Shown here piece by piece: positions 7,220 through 15,057 of a DNA stretch of 21,156 bases. The stretch comes from Clostridia bacterium (GTDB taxonomy: Bacteria; Bacillota_A; Clostridia; Christensenellales; Borkfalkiaceae): contig RYWC01000005.1 in the NCBI GenBank assembly GCA_003979335.1, forward strand, positions 1 through 21,156, given 5' to 3'. Every line of letters starts with the position of its first letter. The stretch's first letter is position 1. Made by a program: the position numbers and the translations under genes. Below the pieces are notes generated by a model. It had not been told where the DNA came from and searched no databases. It worked only from the letters and a program-made list of their open reading frames with translations.

Positions 7220-7572
7220 GAAGTGAAGACACGCACAATTTAAATCTAGGGAAAGCAGGGGAAAAGCAGGCGCGGAAGTATCTTAAACGTCTTGGTTGGA
7301 AGATAATCGGAAAAAATTACAAAAACCCTTTCGGCGAGATAGACATAATAGCCAAAAAAGACGACGTTTACGCCTTTGTAGAGGTAAAAACGAGACTTTC
7401 AGACGATTTCGGGGCGCCGTCCGAAGCGGTGACGGAAAGCAGGAAACGGCGATATATTATGGGGGCAAACTATTTTTTTTCAGGTCAAGTAATTGACTGT
7501 ACCGTAAGATTTGATATAATAGAGATTTTCAAGGGCGAGCTTAACCATATAGAAAACGCATTCAGCGCATAA
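7207..7572 (+). CDS. yraN: UPF0102 family YraN-like protein (endonuclease-like fold)
   Basis: Member of the YraN/UPF0102 family, which has a restriction-endonuclease-like core and no firmly settled role. From ATG 7207 it is 121 residues with LGKAGEKQARKYL (14-26), NPFGEIDIIA (40-49), FVEVKTR (57-63) and RFDIIEI (101-107). The D46, E59 and K61 arrangement matches the nuclease core. An upstream in-frame ATG at 7174 would add 11 residues but has its GGGA only one base away, so 7207 is preferred, although it lacks a strong Shine-Dalgarno and may rely on coupling to rnhB. The rnhB-yraN pairing is common. Confidence 0.92.
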   Translation: MAKLRSEDTHNLNLGKAGEKQARKYLKRLGWKIIGKNYKNPFGEIDIIAKKDDVYAFVEVKTRLSDDFGAPSEAVTESRKRRYIMGANYFFSGQVIDCTVRFDIIEIFKGELNHIENAFSA

Positions 7573-7591
7573 ATAATTCAAGAGGTGAAAA

Positions 7592-8218
7592 ATGGAAAGA
7601 AGAGCTTACGATATTTTTTCAAAAGCGACAAGGGACGTTAAAATAAAGATAATCCCCGGGCACTTTGCCACGCGTCATTCGCATGTAAATTACTGCGTGG
7701 ACATGACCGAGGTCAAATCAGGGCTCAATTCGTCAAAGGCTGCGGCAAAACTTTTTGCCGATATGTTGAACGCGACGCCCGTAGATACAATTATAACTTT
7801 GGATAGGATGAAAATGGTCGGGTCTTTCATTGCGCATTACCTCAGCCATTCACATATAAACAAGGGGCAGGATATCGCTGTTATTTCACCTGAAATTTCT
7901 AACGATAAACTGCTTCTGCGCGATAATTTTCTGCCTTACGTCAAAGGTAAAAGGGTAATGCTTCTGACGGCTTCGGCTACGACGGGTAAGGACGTTAAAA
8001 GCGTTGTAGAGGGAATAATTTATTACGGAGGAATGCCCGTTGCCGTCGCAACCGTATTCGGCGGTGAATTTAAGTGCAATGTGCCCGTGTATAAGCTATT
8101 CGGAGTAGAGGACGTTCCCGACTATTCCTCATATACGGCTGCGGAGTGTCCTCTTTGCCGTAAATGCGTAAAAGTGGACGCCGTGGTAAATTCTTACGGA
8201 TACAGCAAGATAATATAG
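7592..8218 (+). CDS. orotate-phosphoribosyltransferase-like protein with degenerate PRPP motif
   Basis: A 208-aa protein with a PRTase-type fold, similar in my memory to clostridial proteins often labelled orotate phosphoribosyltransferase. The place of the PRPP-binding signature (usually VLLVDDVITTGGT) is taken by RVMLLTASATTGKDV (121-135): both acidic residues are lost (T126-A127) while TTG remains. Conserved-looking features are PGHFATRHSHVNYCVDMT (22-39, three His), SPE-NDKLLLRDN (99-112) and a C-terminal CPLCRKC cluster (C186, C189, C192), perhaps a metal site. GAGGTG (7581-7586) precedes the ATG. It sits 19 nt after yraN among ribosome genes rather than pyrimidine genes. A catalytic PRTase role is doubtful; binding or regulation is equally possible. 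Confidence 0.7.
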   Translation: MERRAYDIFSKATRDVKIKIIPGHFATRHSHVNYCVDMTEVKSGLNSSKAAAKLFADMLNATPVDTIITLDRMKMVGSFIAHYLSHSHINKGQDIAVISPEISNDKLLLRDNFLPYVKGKRVMLLTASATTGKDVKSVVEGIIYYGGMPVAVATVFGGEFKCNVPVYKLFGVEDVPDYSSYTAAECPLCRKCVKVDAVVNSYGYSKII

Positions 8219-8408
8219 CGGCTGTTTACGGGCAAAACGCATACATATTATATATAATATGGCAAAACCGCCCTAAAATAGTTTTGTGAAAATTGCGACA
8301 CACCCCCTAAAATGAGTTGCAATTTCAGGTTTTATTTGATAATATAGTTTTCGACTTCGGACAGTCCTCTGCTTATGCAAGAATGTCTTAATTATATGGA
8401 GGTTTAAG
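8219..8408 (+). promoter_or_regulatory. structured 5' leader of rplS, candidate L19 autoregulatory leader
   Basis: A 190-bp non-coding gap precedes rplS. It holds CAAAAC/GTTTTG (8263-8268 with 8281-8286) and AAATTGC/GCAATTT (8290-8296 with 8319-8325) inverted repeats, then a run to the strong GGAGG (8398-8402). L19 leader RNAs are known in Bacillota, and the position and length suit one. I could not match the published consensus by eye, so the assignment is by context. Confidence 0.4.
8225..8258 (+). promoter_or_regulatory. possible promoter for rplS
   Basis: A perfect TATAAT (8253-8258) lies within an alternating TA tract. The nearest -35-like element, TTTACG (8225-8230), is 22 bp away, too far for that -10, but 18 bp from an overlapping TATATA (8249-8254). 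A second weaker pair, TTGCAA (8317-8322) with TAATAT (8340-8345) at 17 bp, also exists. Confidence 0.35.
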
Positions 8409-8753
8409 ATGAAAGGTTTAGTGGAAGCCATAGAAAAGGAGAATATGAAGGCGGAAGTGCCCGTATTCAACGTAGGCGATACCGTTAAGGTCGGCTTCAA
8501 GGTCATCGAGGGTACGAAAGAAAGAATTCAGAATTTCGAAGGCGTTGTAATTGCCAAAAAGCACGGCGGAATAAGAGAAAGCTTCACCGTAAGAAGACTT
8601 TCTTTCGGCGTAGGCGTAGAGAGGACGTTCCCTCTTCACTCGCCCAAAATCGCGTCGATTGCCGTTGTTAAACGCGGTAAGGTAAGACGCGCCAAGCTTT
8701 ACTACCTGCGCGGTCTGACCGGCAAGGCTGCAAAGATTGCAGAAATAAAGTAA
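8409..8753 (+). CDS. rplS: 50S ribosomal protein L19
   Basis: Large-subunit protein at the 30S-50S interface. The 114-residue sequence shows [20 protein letters not shown] (20-39), [15 protein letters not shown] (40-54) and [17 protein letters not shown] (65-81), all diagnostic, with the basic [15 protein letters not shown] end. GGAGG (8398-8402) is six bases before the ATG. It has a long leader and its own terminator, so it looks like a separately controlled unit rather than part of the rimM-trmD run. Confidence 0.97.
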   Translation: MKGLVEAIEKENMKAEVPVFNVGDTVKVGFKVIEGTKERIQNFEGVVIAKKHGGIRESFTVRRLSFGVGVERTFPLHSPKIASIAVVKRGKVRRAKLYYLRGLTGKAAKIAEIK

Positions 8754-8756
8754 TTA

Positions 8757-8789
8757 AAAAAAGCTCTCGCTATGCGCGGGAGCTTTTAA
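8757..8789 (+). terminator. intrinsic terminator after rplS
   Basis: GCTCTCGC (8763-8770) pairs with GCGGGAGC (8776-8783), with one G-U pair and a five-base loop. It is flanked by a run of A before and TTTT after, which extend the stem. comM starts only 23-30 nt later, so comM must use read-through or a promoter I cannot see. Confidence 0.82.
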
Positions 8790-8812
8790 ATTTTGTATGC
8801 AAAGGTGGAAAA

Positions 8813-10336
8813 ATGCTTTCTAAAATAACGAGTTTTACGCTCTGCGGACTTGACGGGGTGCCCGTAGAGGTGGAAACTGACATAAATAAGGGCATGGTAT
8901 CTTTTGATTTGGTCGGTTTGCCCGACGCCGCGGTAAAAGAGAGTAAAGAAAGGGTGCGCGCGGCTATAAAAAACAGCGCAATGAACTTCCCCGTAAACAA
9001 AATCACAATAAACCTTGCCCCTGCGGACATTAAAAAGGAGGGTTCGCAATACGATTTGCCTCTTGCGGTCAGTATTCTTATCGCCGCCGACCGTTTTACG
9101 GCGAATACCGAAGGTACGGTGTTTTTGGGCGAACTTGCGTTGGATGGCTCGCTGAGACCCGTAACGGGCATTTTGCCCATATTAATTTCCGCAAAAGCAA
9201 AAGGCTTTAAGCGCTTTATAATACCTGCGGCAAATGCGAACGAAGCAAGTTATATAGAGGGGACTGAGGTTTACGCTATGAAAAACCTCAGGGACGTTGT
9301 TGGGCTTATTACGGGGGAAGAAACTTTTGCGCCCGTAGCGCAGAAAAGTTTTCATTCCGAGGCGAACGCCCAAAAGTATAATTACGACCTTTCATTGGTG
9401 CGCGGACAGAAAGTTGCAAAACGCGCGCTTGAAATAGCTGTAGCCGGCGGCCATAATTTGCTTTTGGCAGGTCCTCCCGGTACGGGTAAAACTATGCTTG
9501 CGCGCTGTATTCCCACTATTATGCCCGATATGACTTTTGACGAGGCTTTGGAGGTTACGAAAATTCATTCCGTCGCAGGCACGCTTACCGAGGACGGAAT
9601 AGTTTCTTTAAGACCTTTCAGGACGCCTCACCATACATCCACCGTAGTGGCGCTTTGCGGCGGCGGAAACACAAAAATACATCCCGGCGAAATATCCATG
9701 GCGCATAAAGGCGTTTTGTTTTTGGACGAGTTGCCCGAATATTCGAGAAGAACGCTTGAATCATTGCGTCAGCCCCTTGAAGACAGAGTTATAACCGTTG
9801 CAAGAGCTGGCGGAGCGGTTTCTTTCCCTGCGGATTTTATGCTTTGTGCAAGTATGAACCCCTGTCCGTGCGGAAATTACGGTTCAGCTTACCTTACCTG
9901 TACCTGCACGCCTGCACAGGTTCATAAATACAAAAGTAAAATTTCGGGTCCGTTGCTTGACAGAATAGACTTGCAGGTTGAAGTCGACGGGATAAAATAC
10001 GAAGATTTGGCAGGTTCGACGGACGGCGAGACGAGCGCGGAAGTCAAAGCAAGGGTGGAAAAGGCGCGCGCGGTGCAAAGGCTGCGTTTTGAGGGCGAAG
10101 AGTGCGCCGTCAATGCCGCTATGGGTGAAAAACAGATTAAAAAATATTGCAGGCTTTCTTCCGAATGCGAAGATATTTTACGCGCCGCGTTTGAAACTTT
10201 GCGTCTTTCTGCGCGCGCCCGTTCAAGAATTATAAAAGTTGCAAGAACGATTGCCGATTTGGCATTTTGCGAAAATATTGCGCCCGAACATATTTTAGAG
10301 GCGGCGTCGTACAGAAGTTACGATTCCGATAACTGA
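8813..10336 (+). CDS. comM: YifB/ComM-family Mg-chelatase-like AAA+ ATPase
   Basis: AAA+ ATPase of the YifB/ComM family; the proteobacterial ComM is a hexameric helicase aiding branch migration during natural transformation. The 507-aa protein has an N-terminal Lon-protease-like ChlI domain beginning MLSKITSFTLCGLDGVPVEV (1-20), the P-loop GPPGTGKT (220-227), Walker B GVLFLDELPE (300-309), a cysteine cluster CPCGNYG...CTC (351-365) and LLDRIDLQVEV (381-391). The C-terminal Mg-chelatase helical domain fills 450-507. AAAGGTGG (8801-8808) precedes the ATG. dprA follows after 4 nt, a common pairing that supports a DNA uptake or recombination role; many non-competent bacteria keep both genes. Confidence 0.94.
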   Translation: MLSKITSFTLCGLDGVPVEVETDINKGMVSFDLVGLPDAAVKESKERVRAAIKNSAMNFPVNKITINLAPADIKKEGSQYDLPLAVSILIAADRFTANTEGTVFLGELALDGSLRPVTGILPILISAKAKGFKRFIIPAANANEASYIEGTEVYAMKNLRDVVGLITGEETFAPVAQKSFHSEANAQKYNYDLSLVRGQKVAKRALEIAVAGGHNLLLAGPPGTGKTMLARCIPTIMPDMTFDEALEVTKIHSVAGTLTEDGIVSLRPFRTPHHTSTVVALCGGGNTKIHPGEISMAHKGVLFLDELPEYSRRTLESLRQPLEDRVITVARAGGAVSFPADFMLCASMNPCPCGNYGSAYLTCTCTPAQVHKYKSKISGPLLDRIDLQVEVDGIKYEDLAGSTDGETSAEVKARVEKARAVQRLRFEGEECAVNAAMGEKQIKKYCRLSSECEDILRAAFETLRLSARARSRIIKVARTIADLAFCENIAPEHILEAASYRSYDSDN

Positions 10337-10340
10337 GCTT

Positions 10341-11411
10341 ATGTACAATGAGGATGAAATAAATTTAATAACGCTTTGTTCGTTTTTTCAGCTTACATAC
10401 AATCAAAGAAAACAACTGCTTTCGGGGCTTGAAAATTCCCGTCCCGATTTTGTGAAATATGAAAAAAATCTGATTAAAACACTTCCTGCCGGCGTATATA
10501 ATAAAGTGAAAGCCGATTTTTACGACGTTAATTACAGAAATAAAGTTCTCGAATCGCTGAAAATAAAAGGCGTAACGTGCGTAACTTATTTTTCCGAAGA
10601 TTATCCGCAGGCGCTTAAAAATACTGCGTTGCCGCCTATCGTTTTGTATTGCAAAGGCAATTTGAAACTGTTAAAAGAAAGATGTTTTGCAGTGGTGGGT
10701 TCAAGGAGAACGTTGCCCGATATAACCGCAAAGACCAAAAAGATTGCGAAAGAGCTTTCCGAAAAGTTTGTGGTTGTCACGGGAATGGCGGACGGCGCCG
10801 ATGCGGCGGTATGCGAGGGCGGCGCGCAGAACTGCAGAATTATTTCCGTTTTGGCTTACGGGTTCGACCATGTTTATCCTGCGGTTAATGCTAATCTTAT
10901 AAAAACCGTTGAAAAGCGAGGACTTCTTTTAAGCGAATATCCGCCTGAAATTCCTCCGCAAAGGCATAATTTTCCTATAAGGAACAGAATTATCGCAGGG
11001 CTTTCCGAGGGAACACTGATAGTTTCTGCAGGCAAGAAGAGCGGCGCACTTATTACTGCCGAATATTCCGAAGAATACGGCAGGGAGACGTTTGCTTTCC
11101 CTTACGGCATAGGCGTAACTTCGGGCGAGGGATGCAATCATATTATAAAAAATTACGCGCATCTTGCGGAAAATACGTTTGACATTCTCTCTTATTTTGG
11201 TTTAGACTTTAAAACGCACGGTCAGCAAACTTTTACGTCTGATGAAGAGAAACTGTTGGATGTGATTAAGGAAAACGGCGCGTCAGGCATTTCAGAACTT
11301 GCGGAAGTTTTAGGCGTTCCGCCGTTCAGGCTGATACCTGTAATTTCTTCGCTTGAAATAAAAGGCGCGGTTGTACGTTTGGGCGGTAACCGCTATGCCG
11401 CCGCAAATTGA
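10341..11411 (+). CDS. dprA: DNA-processing protein DprA (Smf)
   Basis: Single-strand DNA-binding recombination mediator that loads RecA on incoming DNA during transformation. In the 356-aa product the Rossmann-like core shows AVVGSRR (117-123), VVTGMADGADAAV (145-157), SEYPPEIPPQ (198-207), NFPIRNRIIAGLS (210-222) and SGALITAEYSEEYGRE (234-249). An N-terminal helical region (1-80) and a C-terminal winged-helix (about 300-356) complete the usual layout. The usual GLARGID motif reads GMADGAD, an Arg-to-Asp change. The start has only a weak binding site and lies 4 nt after comM, so it likely depends on translational coupling. Confidence 0.95.
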   Translation: MYNEDEINLITLCSFFQLTYNQRKQLLSGLENSRPDFVKYEKNLIKTLPAGVYNKVKADFYDVNYRNKVLESLKIKGVTCVTYFSEDYPQALKNTALPPIVLYCKGNLKLLKERCFAVVGSRRTLPDITAKTKKIAKELSEKFVVVTGMADGADAAVCEGGAQNCRIISVLAYGFDHVYPAVNANLIKTVEKRGLLLSEYPPEIPPQRHNFPIRNRIIAGLSEGTLIVSAGKKSGALITAEYSEEYGRETFAFPYGIGVTSGEGCNHIIKNYAHLAENTFDILSYFGLDFKTHGQQTFTSDEEKLLDVIKENGASGISELAEVLGVPPFRLIPVISSLEIKGAVVRLGGNRYAAAN

Positions 11412-11450
11412 CTTACGGATTCGTCCGTTCTCATATAAGGAGATTAATTT

Positions 11451-13772
11451 ATGGATTTGATTATAGTTGAGTCGCCTTCCAAGGCGAAAACAATTTCCAA
11501 ATATTTAAAGGGGAAATACAGGGTGGACGCTTCCGGCGGACATGTAAGGGACCTGCCCGAACGCACTTTGGGCGTAAAAATAACCGAAAATTTCGAGCCT
11601 AAATATGAAATTACACCGTCCAAAAAGGAAGTTATAAAAAGGCTTTCCGCCGAGGCTAAAAAGAGCGGTAAAGTTTATCTTGCAACCGACCCCGACCGCG
11701 AAGGCGAGGCGATAAGCTGGCATTTGCAGTCAGTTTTGGGACTTGACGAGAATGCGGCGAACAGGATAGAATTCAACGAAATTTCCCCCTCTGCGGTGCA
11801 GAACGCGTTGAAGAACCCCCGTAAAATAAACGTCAATCTGGTTGACGCGCAGCAGGCAAGAAGAGTTTTGGACAGACTTGTAGGTTACAAACTGTCTCCT
11901 CTTTTAAATAAACGCATACAGAACGGGCTTTCCGCGGGTCGTGTGCAGTCTGTGGCGTTGAGGCTTATTGTTGACAGAGAGCGTGAAATTCAGGCATTTA
12001 AACCCGAGGGCTATTGGGTTATGAACGCCTTTTTACAGGACGAAGAAAAAAATTACGCGCCTTTTAAAGCCGTATATCAGTGCAAAAAGAACGGCGAAAG
12101 CGTGCCGCCGGAAGTTGCCGAAGAAATTGAAAGGAAAGTTAGGGCAGGCAAATTTACCGTTGCCAAAGTCAAAAAGGGCGTAACAAAACAGCACGCGCCC
12201 GCGCCTTTTACAACTTCTTCTTTACAGCAGGACGCTTCCAATAAGTTCGGTATGACCTCGCCTGAAACCATGCTTATAGCGCAGCATCTGTATGAAGGTA
12301 TGGATGTCGGCGGCGACCATATAGCGCTTATAACTTATATAAGAACGGACTCGGTGCGCGTTGCAAAGGAAGCGCAGGACAACGCTTTGGAGTTTATAAA
12401 AAATACTTACGGTGCCGAATATGTGCCGGATAAGCCCAATTTTTACGCCACAAAGAAAGGCGCGCAGGACGCGCACGAGGCTATACGTCCTATTAATCTG
12501 AGCGTTACGCCTGCAAGCGTTAAAAACAGTCTTGATAAAAAGCATTACAATATTTACAAGCTTGTTTACGACAGGTTTATAGCTTCACAGATGGCTGAAG
12601 CGCAATACAATTCAATGCAGATAGAAGCCGAAAATTCGGGCTATATATTCAAAGCCAGCGGCAAAGCTATGCTGTTTGCAGGCTATACGGCGGCATATCA
12701 GGACGCACAGAAAGAAAAGGACGAGGAAGAAGAGACTGCAAAGCTTCTGCCTCCTTTGAACGAGGGCGACGGACTCGGAATGAACGAATTTTCAAAGGAA
12801 CAGAAATTTACAAAGCCCCCTTACCGTTATACGGACGCTTCGCTTGTCAAGGCTATGGAAGAAAAGGGTATCGGCAGACCGTCAACTTACGCTTCTATTA
12901 TTTCCGTACTCAATAAACGTAAATACGTTAAAAAAGACGGGAAATATATGGTTCCGACCGATGTTGCGTACTTGATAACAGATATGCTTTTAAAATACTT
13001 TACCGACATTATGGACGTAGGGTTTACTGCGCATATGGAGGACGATTTGGATAAAATCGAAGAGGGCGGCTGCGATTGGCATAAAATAATTGCAGATTTT
13101 TACCCCGGTTTTGCCGAACAGCTTAAAACGGCGTCCACAGACGGCGATGAAGAAACGGACGTAATATGCGAAAAATGCGGAAGCGTTATGATTAGAAGAA
13201 TAGGCAAGTACGGTAAATATCTTGCGTGTTCCAACTATCCTAACTGTTCAAATATCGTAAGCGAAAGCGACGCTGAAATATCGCCTATGCGTTGCCCCAA
13301 ATGCGGCGCAAATATGGTGGTAAAAAGCGGCAAGTACGGTAAATTCCTTGCATGCCCCAATTATCCCGAATGTTCTTCTATTCTTCCGATAGACGCGGAG
13401 GCTACCGACGAGAAATGTACGGAGTGCGGCTCGGGTATGCTTTTGAAGCACGGTAAATACGGCAAGTATCTTGAATGCCCCCAATGCTCGGCAAAACGCC
13501 CCTATGTTTCAAAGGATATTGAAAAAGAGGGCGAAAAACTTGAAGGTATCTGCCCCGACTGCGGAAAGCCTATGAGGAGAATGAGTTCAAAATCAGGCAA
13601 AATTTATTTCGGTTGTACAGGGTATCCCGAGTGTAAATTTTTGAGCTGGGACGTAGCCACGGGCGGTAAATGCCCTAAGTGCGGCAAATATCTTATAAAA
13701 AAGAACGGTAAAATAAGATGTTCCGATAAGGACTGCGATTATACCGCGGAACTGCCCGAAAATGAAAATTGA
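11451..13772 (+). CDS. topA: DNA topoisomerase I (type IA)
   Basis: Relaxes negative supercoils by single-strand cleavage. The TOPRIM domain has VESPSKAK (6-13, E7) and ATDPDREGEA (78-87, D80, D82); the catalytic tyrosine is Y296 in ALITYIRTDSVRV. SAGRVQSVALRLIVDRE (161-177) and GIGRPSTYASI are also standard. The C-terminus carries five tetracysteine zinc ribbons, starting at CEKC, CPKC, CTEC, CPDC and CPKC, from about nucleotide 13165 to the end. Length is 773 aa, against about 690 in Bacillus with fewer ribbons. AAGGAG (11437-11442) is eight bases before the ATG. A small ACGGA-TTCG-TCCGT hairpin (11415-11428) lies in the 39-bp gap after dprA. The 3' end overlaps trmFO by 11 nt. Confidence 0.97.
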   Translation: MDLIIVESPSKAKTISKYLKGKYRVDASGGHVRDLPERTLGVKITENFEPKYEITPSKKEVIKRLSAEAKKSGKVYLATDPDREGEAISWHLQSVLGLDENAANRIEFNEISPSAVQNALKNPRKINVNLVDAQQARRVLDRLVGYKLSPLLNKRIQNGLSAGRVQSVALRLIVDREREIQAFKPEGYWVMNAFLQDEEKNYAPFKAVYQCKKNGESVPPEVAEEIERKVRAGKFTVAKVKKGVTKQHAPAPFTTSSLQQDASNKFGMTSPETMLIAQHLYEGMDVGGDHIALITYIRTDSVRVAKEAQDNALEFIKNTYGAEYVPDKPNFYATKKGAQDAHEAIRPINLSVTPASVKNSLDKKHYNIYKLVYDRFIASQMAEAQYNSMQIEAENSGYIFKASGKAMLFAGYTAAYQDAQKEKDEEEETAKLLPPLNEGDGLGMNEFSKEQKFTKPPYRYTDASLVKAMEEKGIGRPSTYASIISVLNKRKYVKKDGKYMVPTDVAYLITDMLLKYFTDIMDVGFTAHMEDDLDKIEEGGCDWHKIIADFYPGFAEQLKTASTDGDEETDVICEKCGSVMIRRIGKYGKYLACSNYPNCSNIVSESDAEISPMRCPKCGANMVVKSGKYGKFLACPNYPECSSILPIDAEATDEKCTECGSGMLLKHGKYGKYLECPQCSAKRPYVSKDIEKEGEKLEGICPDCGKPMRRMSSKSGKIYFGCTGYPECKFLSWDVATGGKCPKCGKYLIKKNGKIRCSDKDCDYTAELPENEN

Positions 13773-15057
13773 CGTTATCGGCGCAGGCCTTGCCGGTTGT
13801 GAAGCGGCTTATTATCTTGCGCAGAGGGGAGTTGAGGTCAATCTGTACGACATAAAACCGAAGTCGTTTACCCCTGCCCATTCGGACGGAAACTTCTGCG
13901 AGCTTGTGTGCTCAAATTCGCTCAAAGGCAAAGACCCGTATTCAAACGCGTGCGGACTGTTAAAGGAAGAAATGCGCGTTCTCGGTTCTTTGACTATGGA
14001 GGCGGCGGAAGCCTGTGCGGTGCCTGCCGGCGGCGCGCTTGCCGTGGATAGGGAAGCTTTTGCGTCCTATGTTACGGAAAAATTAAAACAATGTAAAAAC
14101 GTAAATATTGTGTGTAAAGAAGTCGAAAGCGTGCCCGATTGCTGGTGTATTATTGCAACGGGACCGCTTACTACGGACAGGCTTTCTGCGAGTATTTCAA
14201 GTATATGTGGGGGGCAATTGCATTTTTATGATGCTTCCGCCCCGATTGTGTCAAAAGAAAGTATAGATTTTAACTGCGCGTTTACTGGTGACAGATACGG
14301 CAAGGGCGGAGATGATTACGTCAACTGTCCGCTTGATAAAGAGCAGTACGAAACGTTTACTGAAGAGCTTTTAAAGGCGGAAAAGGCCGTACTGCATGAC
14401 TTTGACAAAAGAGAAATTTTCGAAGGCTGTATGCCCTTGGAGGTCATGGCGTCGCGCGGACGCGAAAGTTTGAGATATGCAAATTTCAAGCCCGTAGGGC
14501 TCAGGGATAGAGACGGAAACCGCTTTTATGCAGTGTTACAGCTGAGAAAGGAAAACGTCGACGGCACGGCTTATAATCTTGTCGGATGCCAGACAAATCT
14601 GAAATGGGGCGAGCAGAAACGTGTTTTTTCGCTTATACCGGCATTGAAAAACGCAGAATTTTTAAGATACGGCGTTATGCACAGAAATACCTTTATAAAT
14701 TCGCCGACTTGCATTAACGAAGATTTTTCTTTAAAAAGTAACGGCAAAGTGTTTTTTGCCGGTCAGATTACCGGCGTAGAGGGCTATGTCGAAAGCGCGG
14801 CAAGCGGTATTCTTGCCGCCGCTCATATGTTTGAAAAACTGAACGGAAATATTCCGCAAAAGTTAGACTGTACAACCGTTATGGGTGCGTTATCGGCGCA
14901 TATATCGGGGGCAACGGAAAATTTTCAGCCTATGAACGCAAATTTCGGCATTTTGAAACCGCTTGAAAAAACGGTAAAAGACAAGAAAGAGCGCTATGCC
15001 TGCCTTGCCCGAAGGGCTTTGGAAAATATCAGGGAATTCAAAAGCAGACTTTTATGA
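13762..15057 (+). CDS. trmFO: methylenetetrahydrofolate-tRNA-(uracil-5)-methyltransferase TrmFO
   Basis: FAD- and folate-dependent enzyme that makes m5U54 in the T-loop of tRNA, using methylene-THF instead of S-adenosylmethionine; typical of Bacillota. The dinucleotide-binding motif VIGAGLAGCEAA (5-16), DIKPKSFTPAHSDGNFCELV (30-49), CSNSLKG (C50), EGCMPLEVMASRGRE (C223) and a C-terminal FAGQITGVEGYVESAASG are all family signatures. C50 and C223 correspond to the functionally important Cys53 and Cys226 of the Bacillus enzyme, each offset by three. Length is 431, as expected. It overlaps topA by 11 nt and the next gene by 4 nt, so it belongs to a tightly packed operon. Confidence 0.96.
   Translation: MKIDVIGAGLAGCEAAYYLAQRGVEVNLYDIKPKSFTPAHSDGNFCELVCSNSLKGKDPYSNACGLLKEEMRVLGSLTMEAAEACAVPAGGALAVDREAFASYVTEKLKQCKNVNIVCKEVESVPDCWCIIATGPLTTDRLSASISSICGGQLHFYDASAPIVSKESIDFNCAFTGDRYGKGGDDYVNCPLDKEQYETFTEELLKAEKAVLHDFDKREIFEGCMPLEVMASRGRESLRYANFKPVGLRDRDGNRFYAVLQLRKENVDGTAYNLVGCQTNLKWGEQKRVFSLIPALKNAEFLRYGVMHRNTFINSPTCINEDFSLKSNGKVFFAGQITGVEGYVESAASGILAAAHMFEKLNGNIPQKLDCTTVMGALSAHISGATENFQPMNANFGILKPLEKTVKDKKERYACLARRALENIREFKSRLL

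Noticed and set aside
11415..11428. ACGGA-TTCG-TCCGT hairpin between dprA and topA as a terminator
   Set aside because: Only five base pairs and no U-tract; probably incidental or an mRNA structure.
13165..13770. TopA zinc-ribbon repeats as a mobile or tandem DNA repeat
   Set aside because: The similarity is at protein level in a known domain family and the nucleotide copies are diverged.
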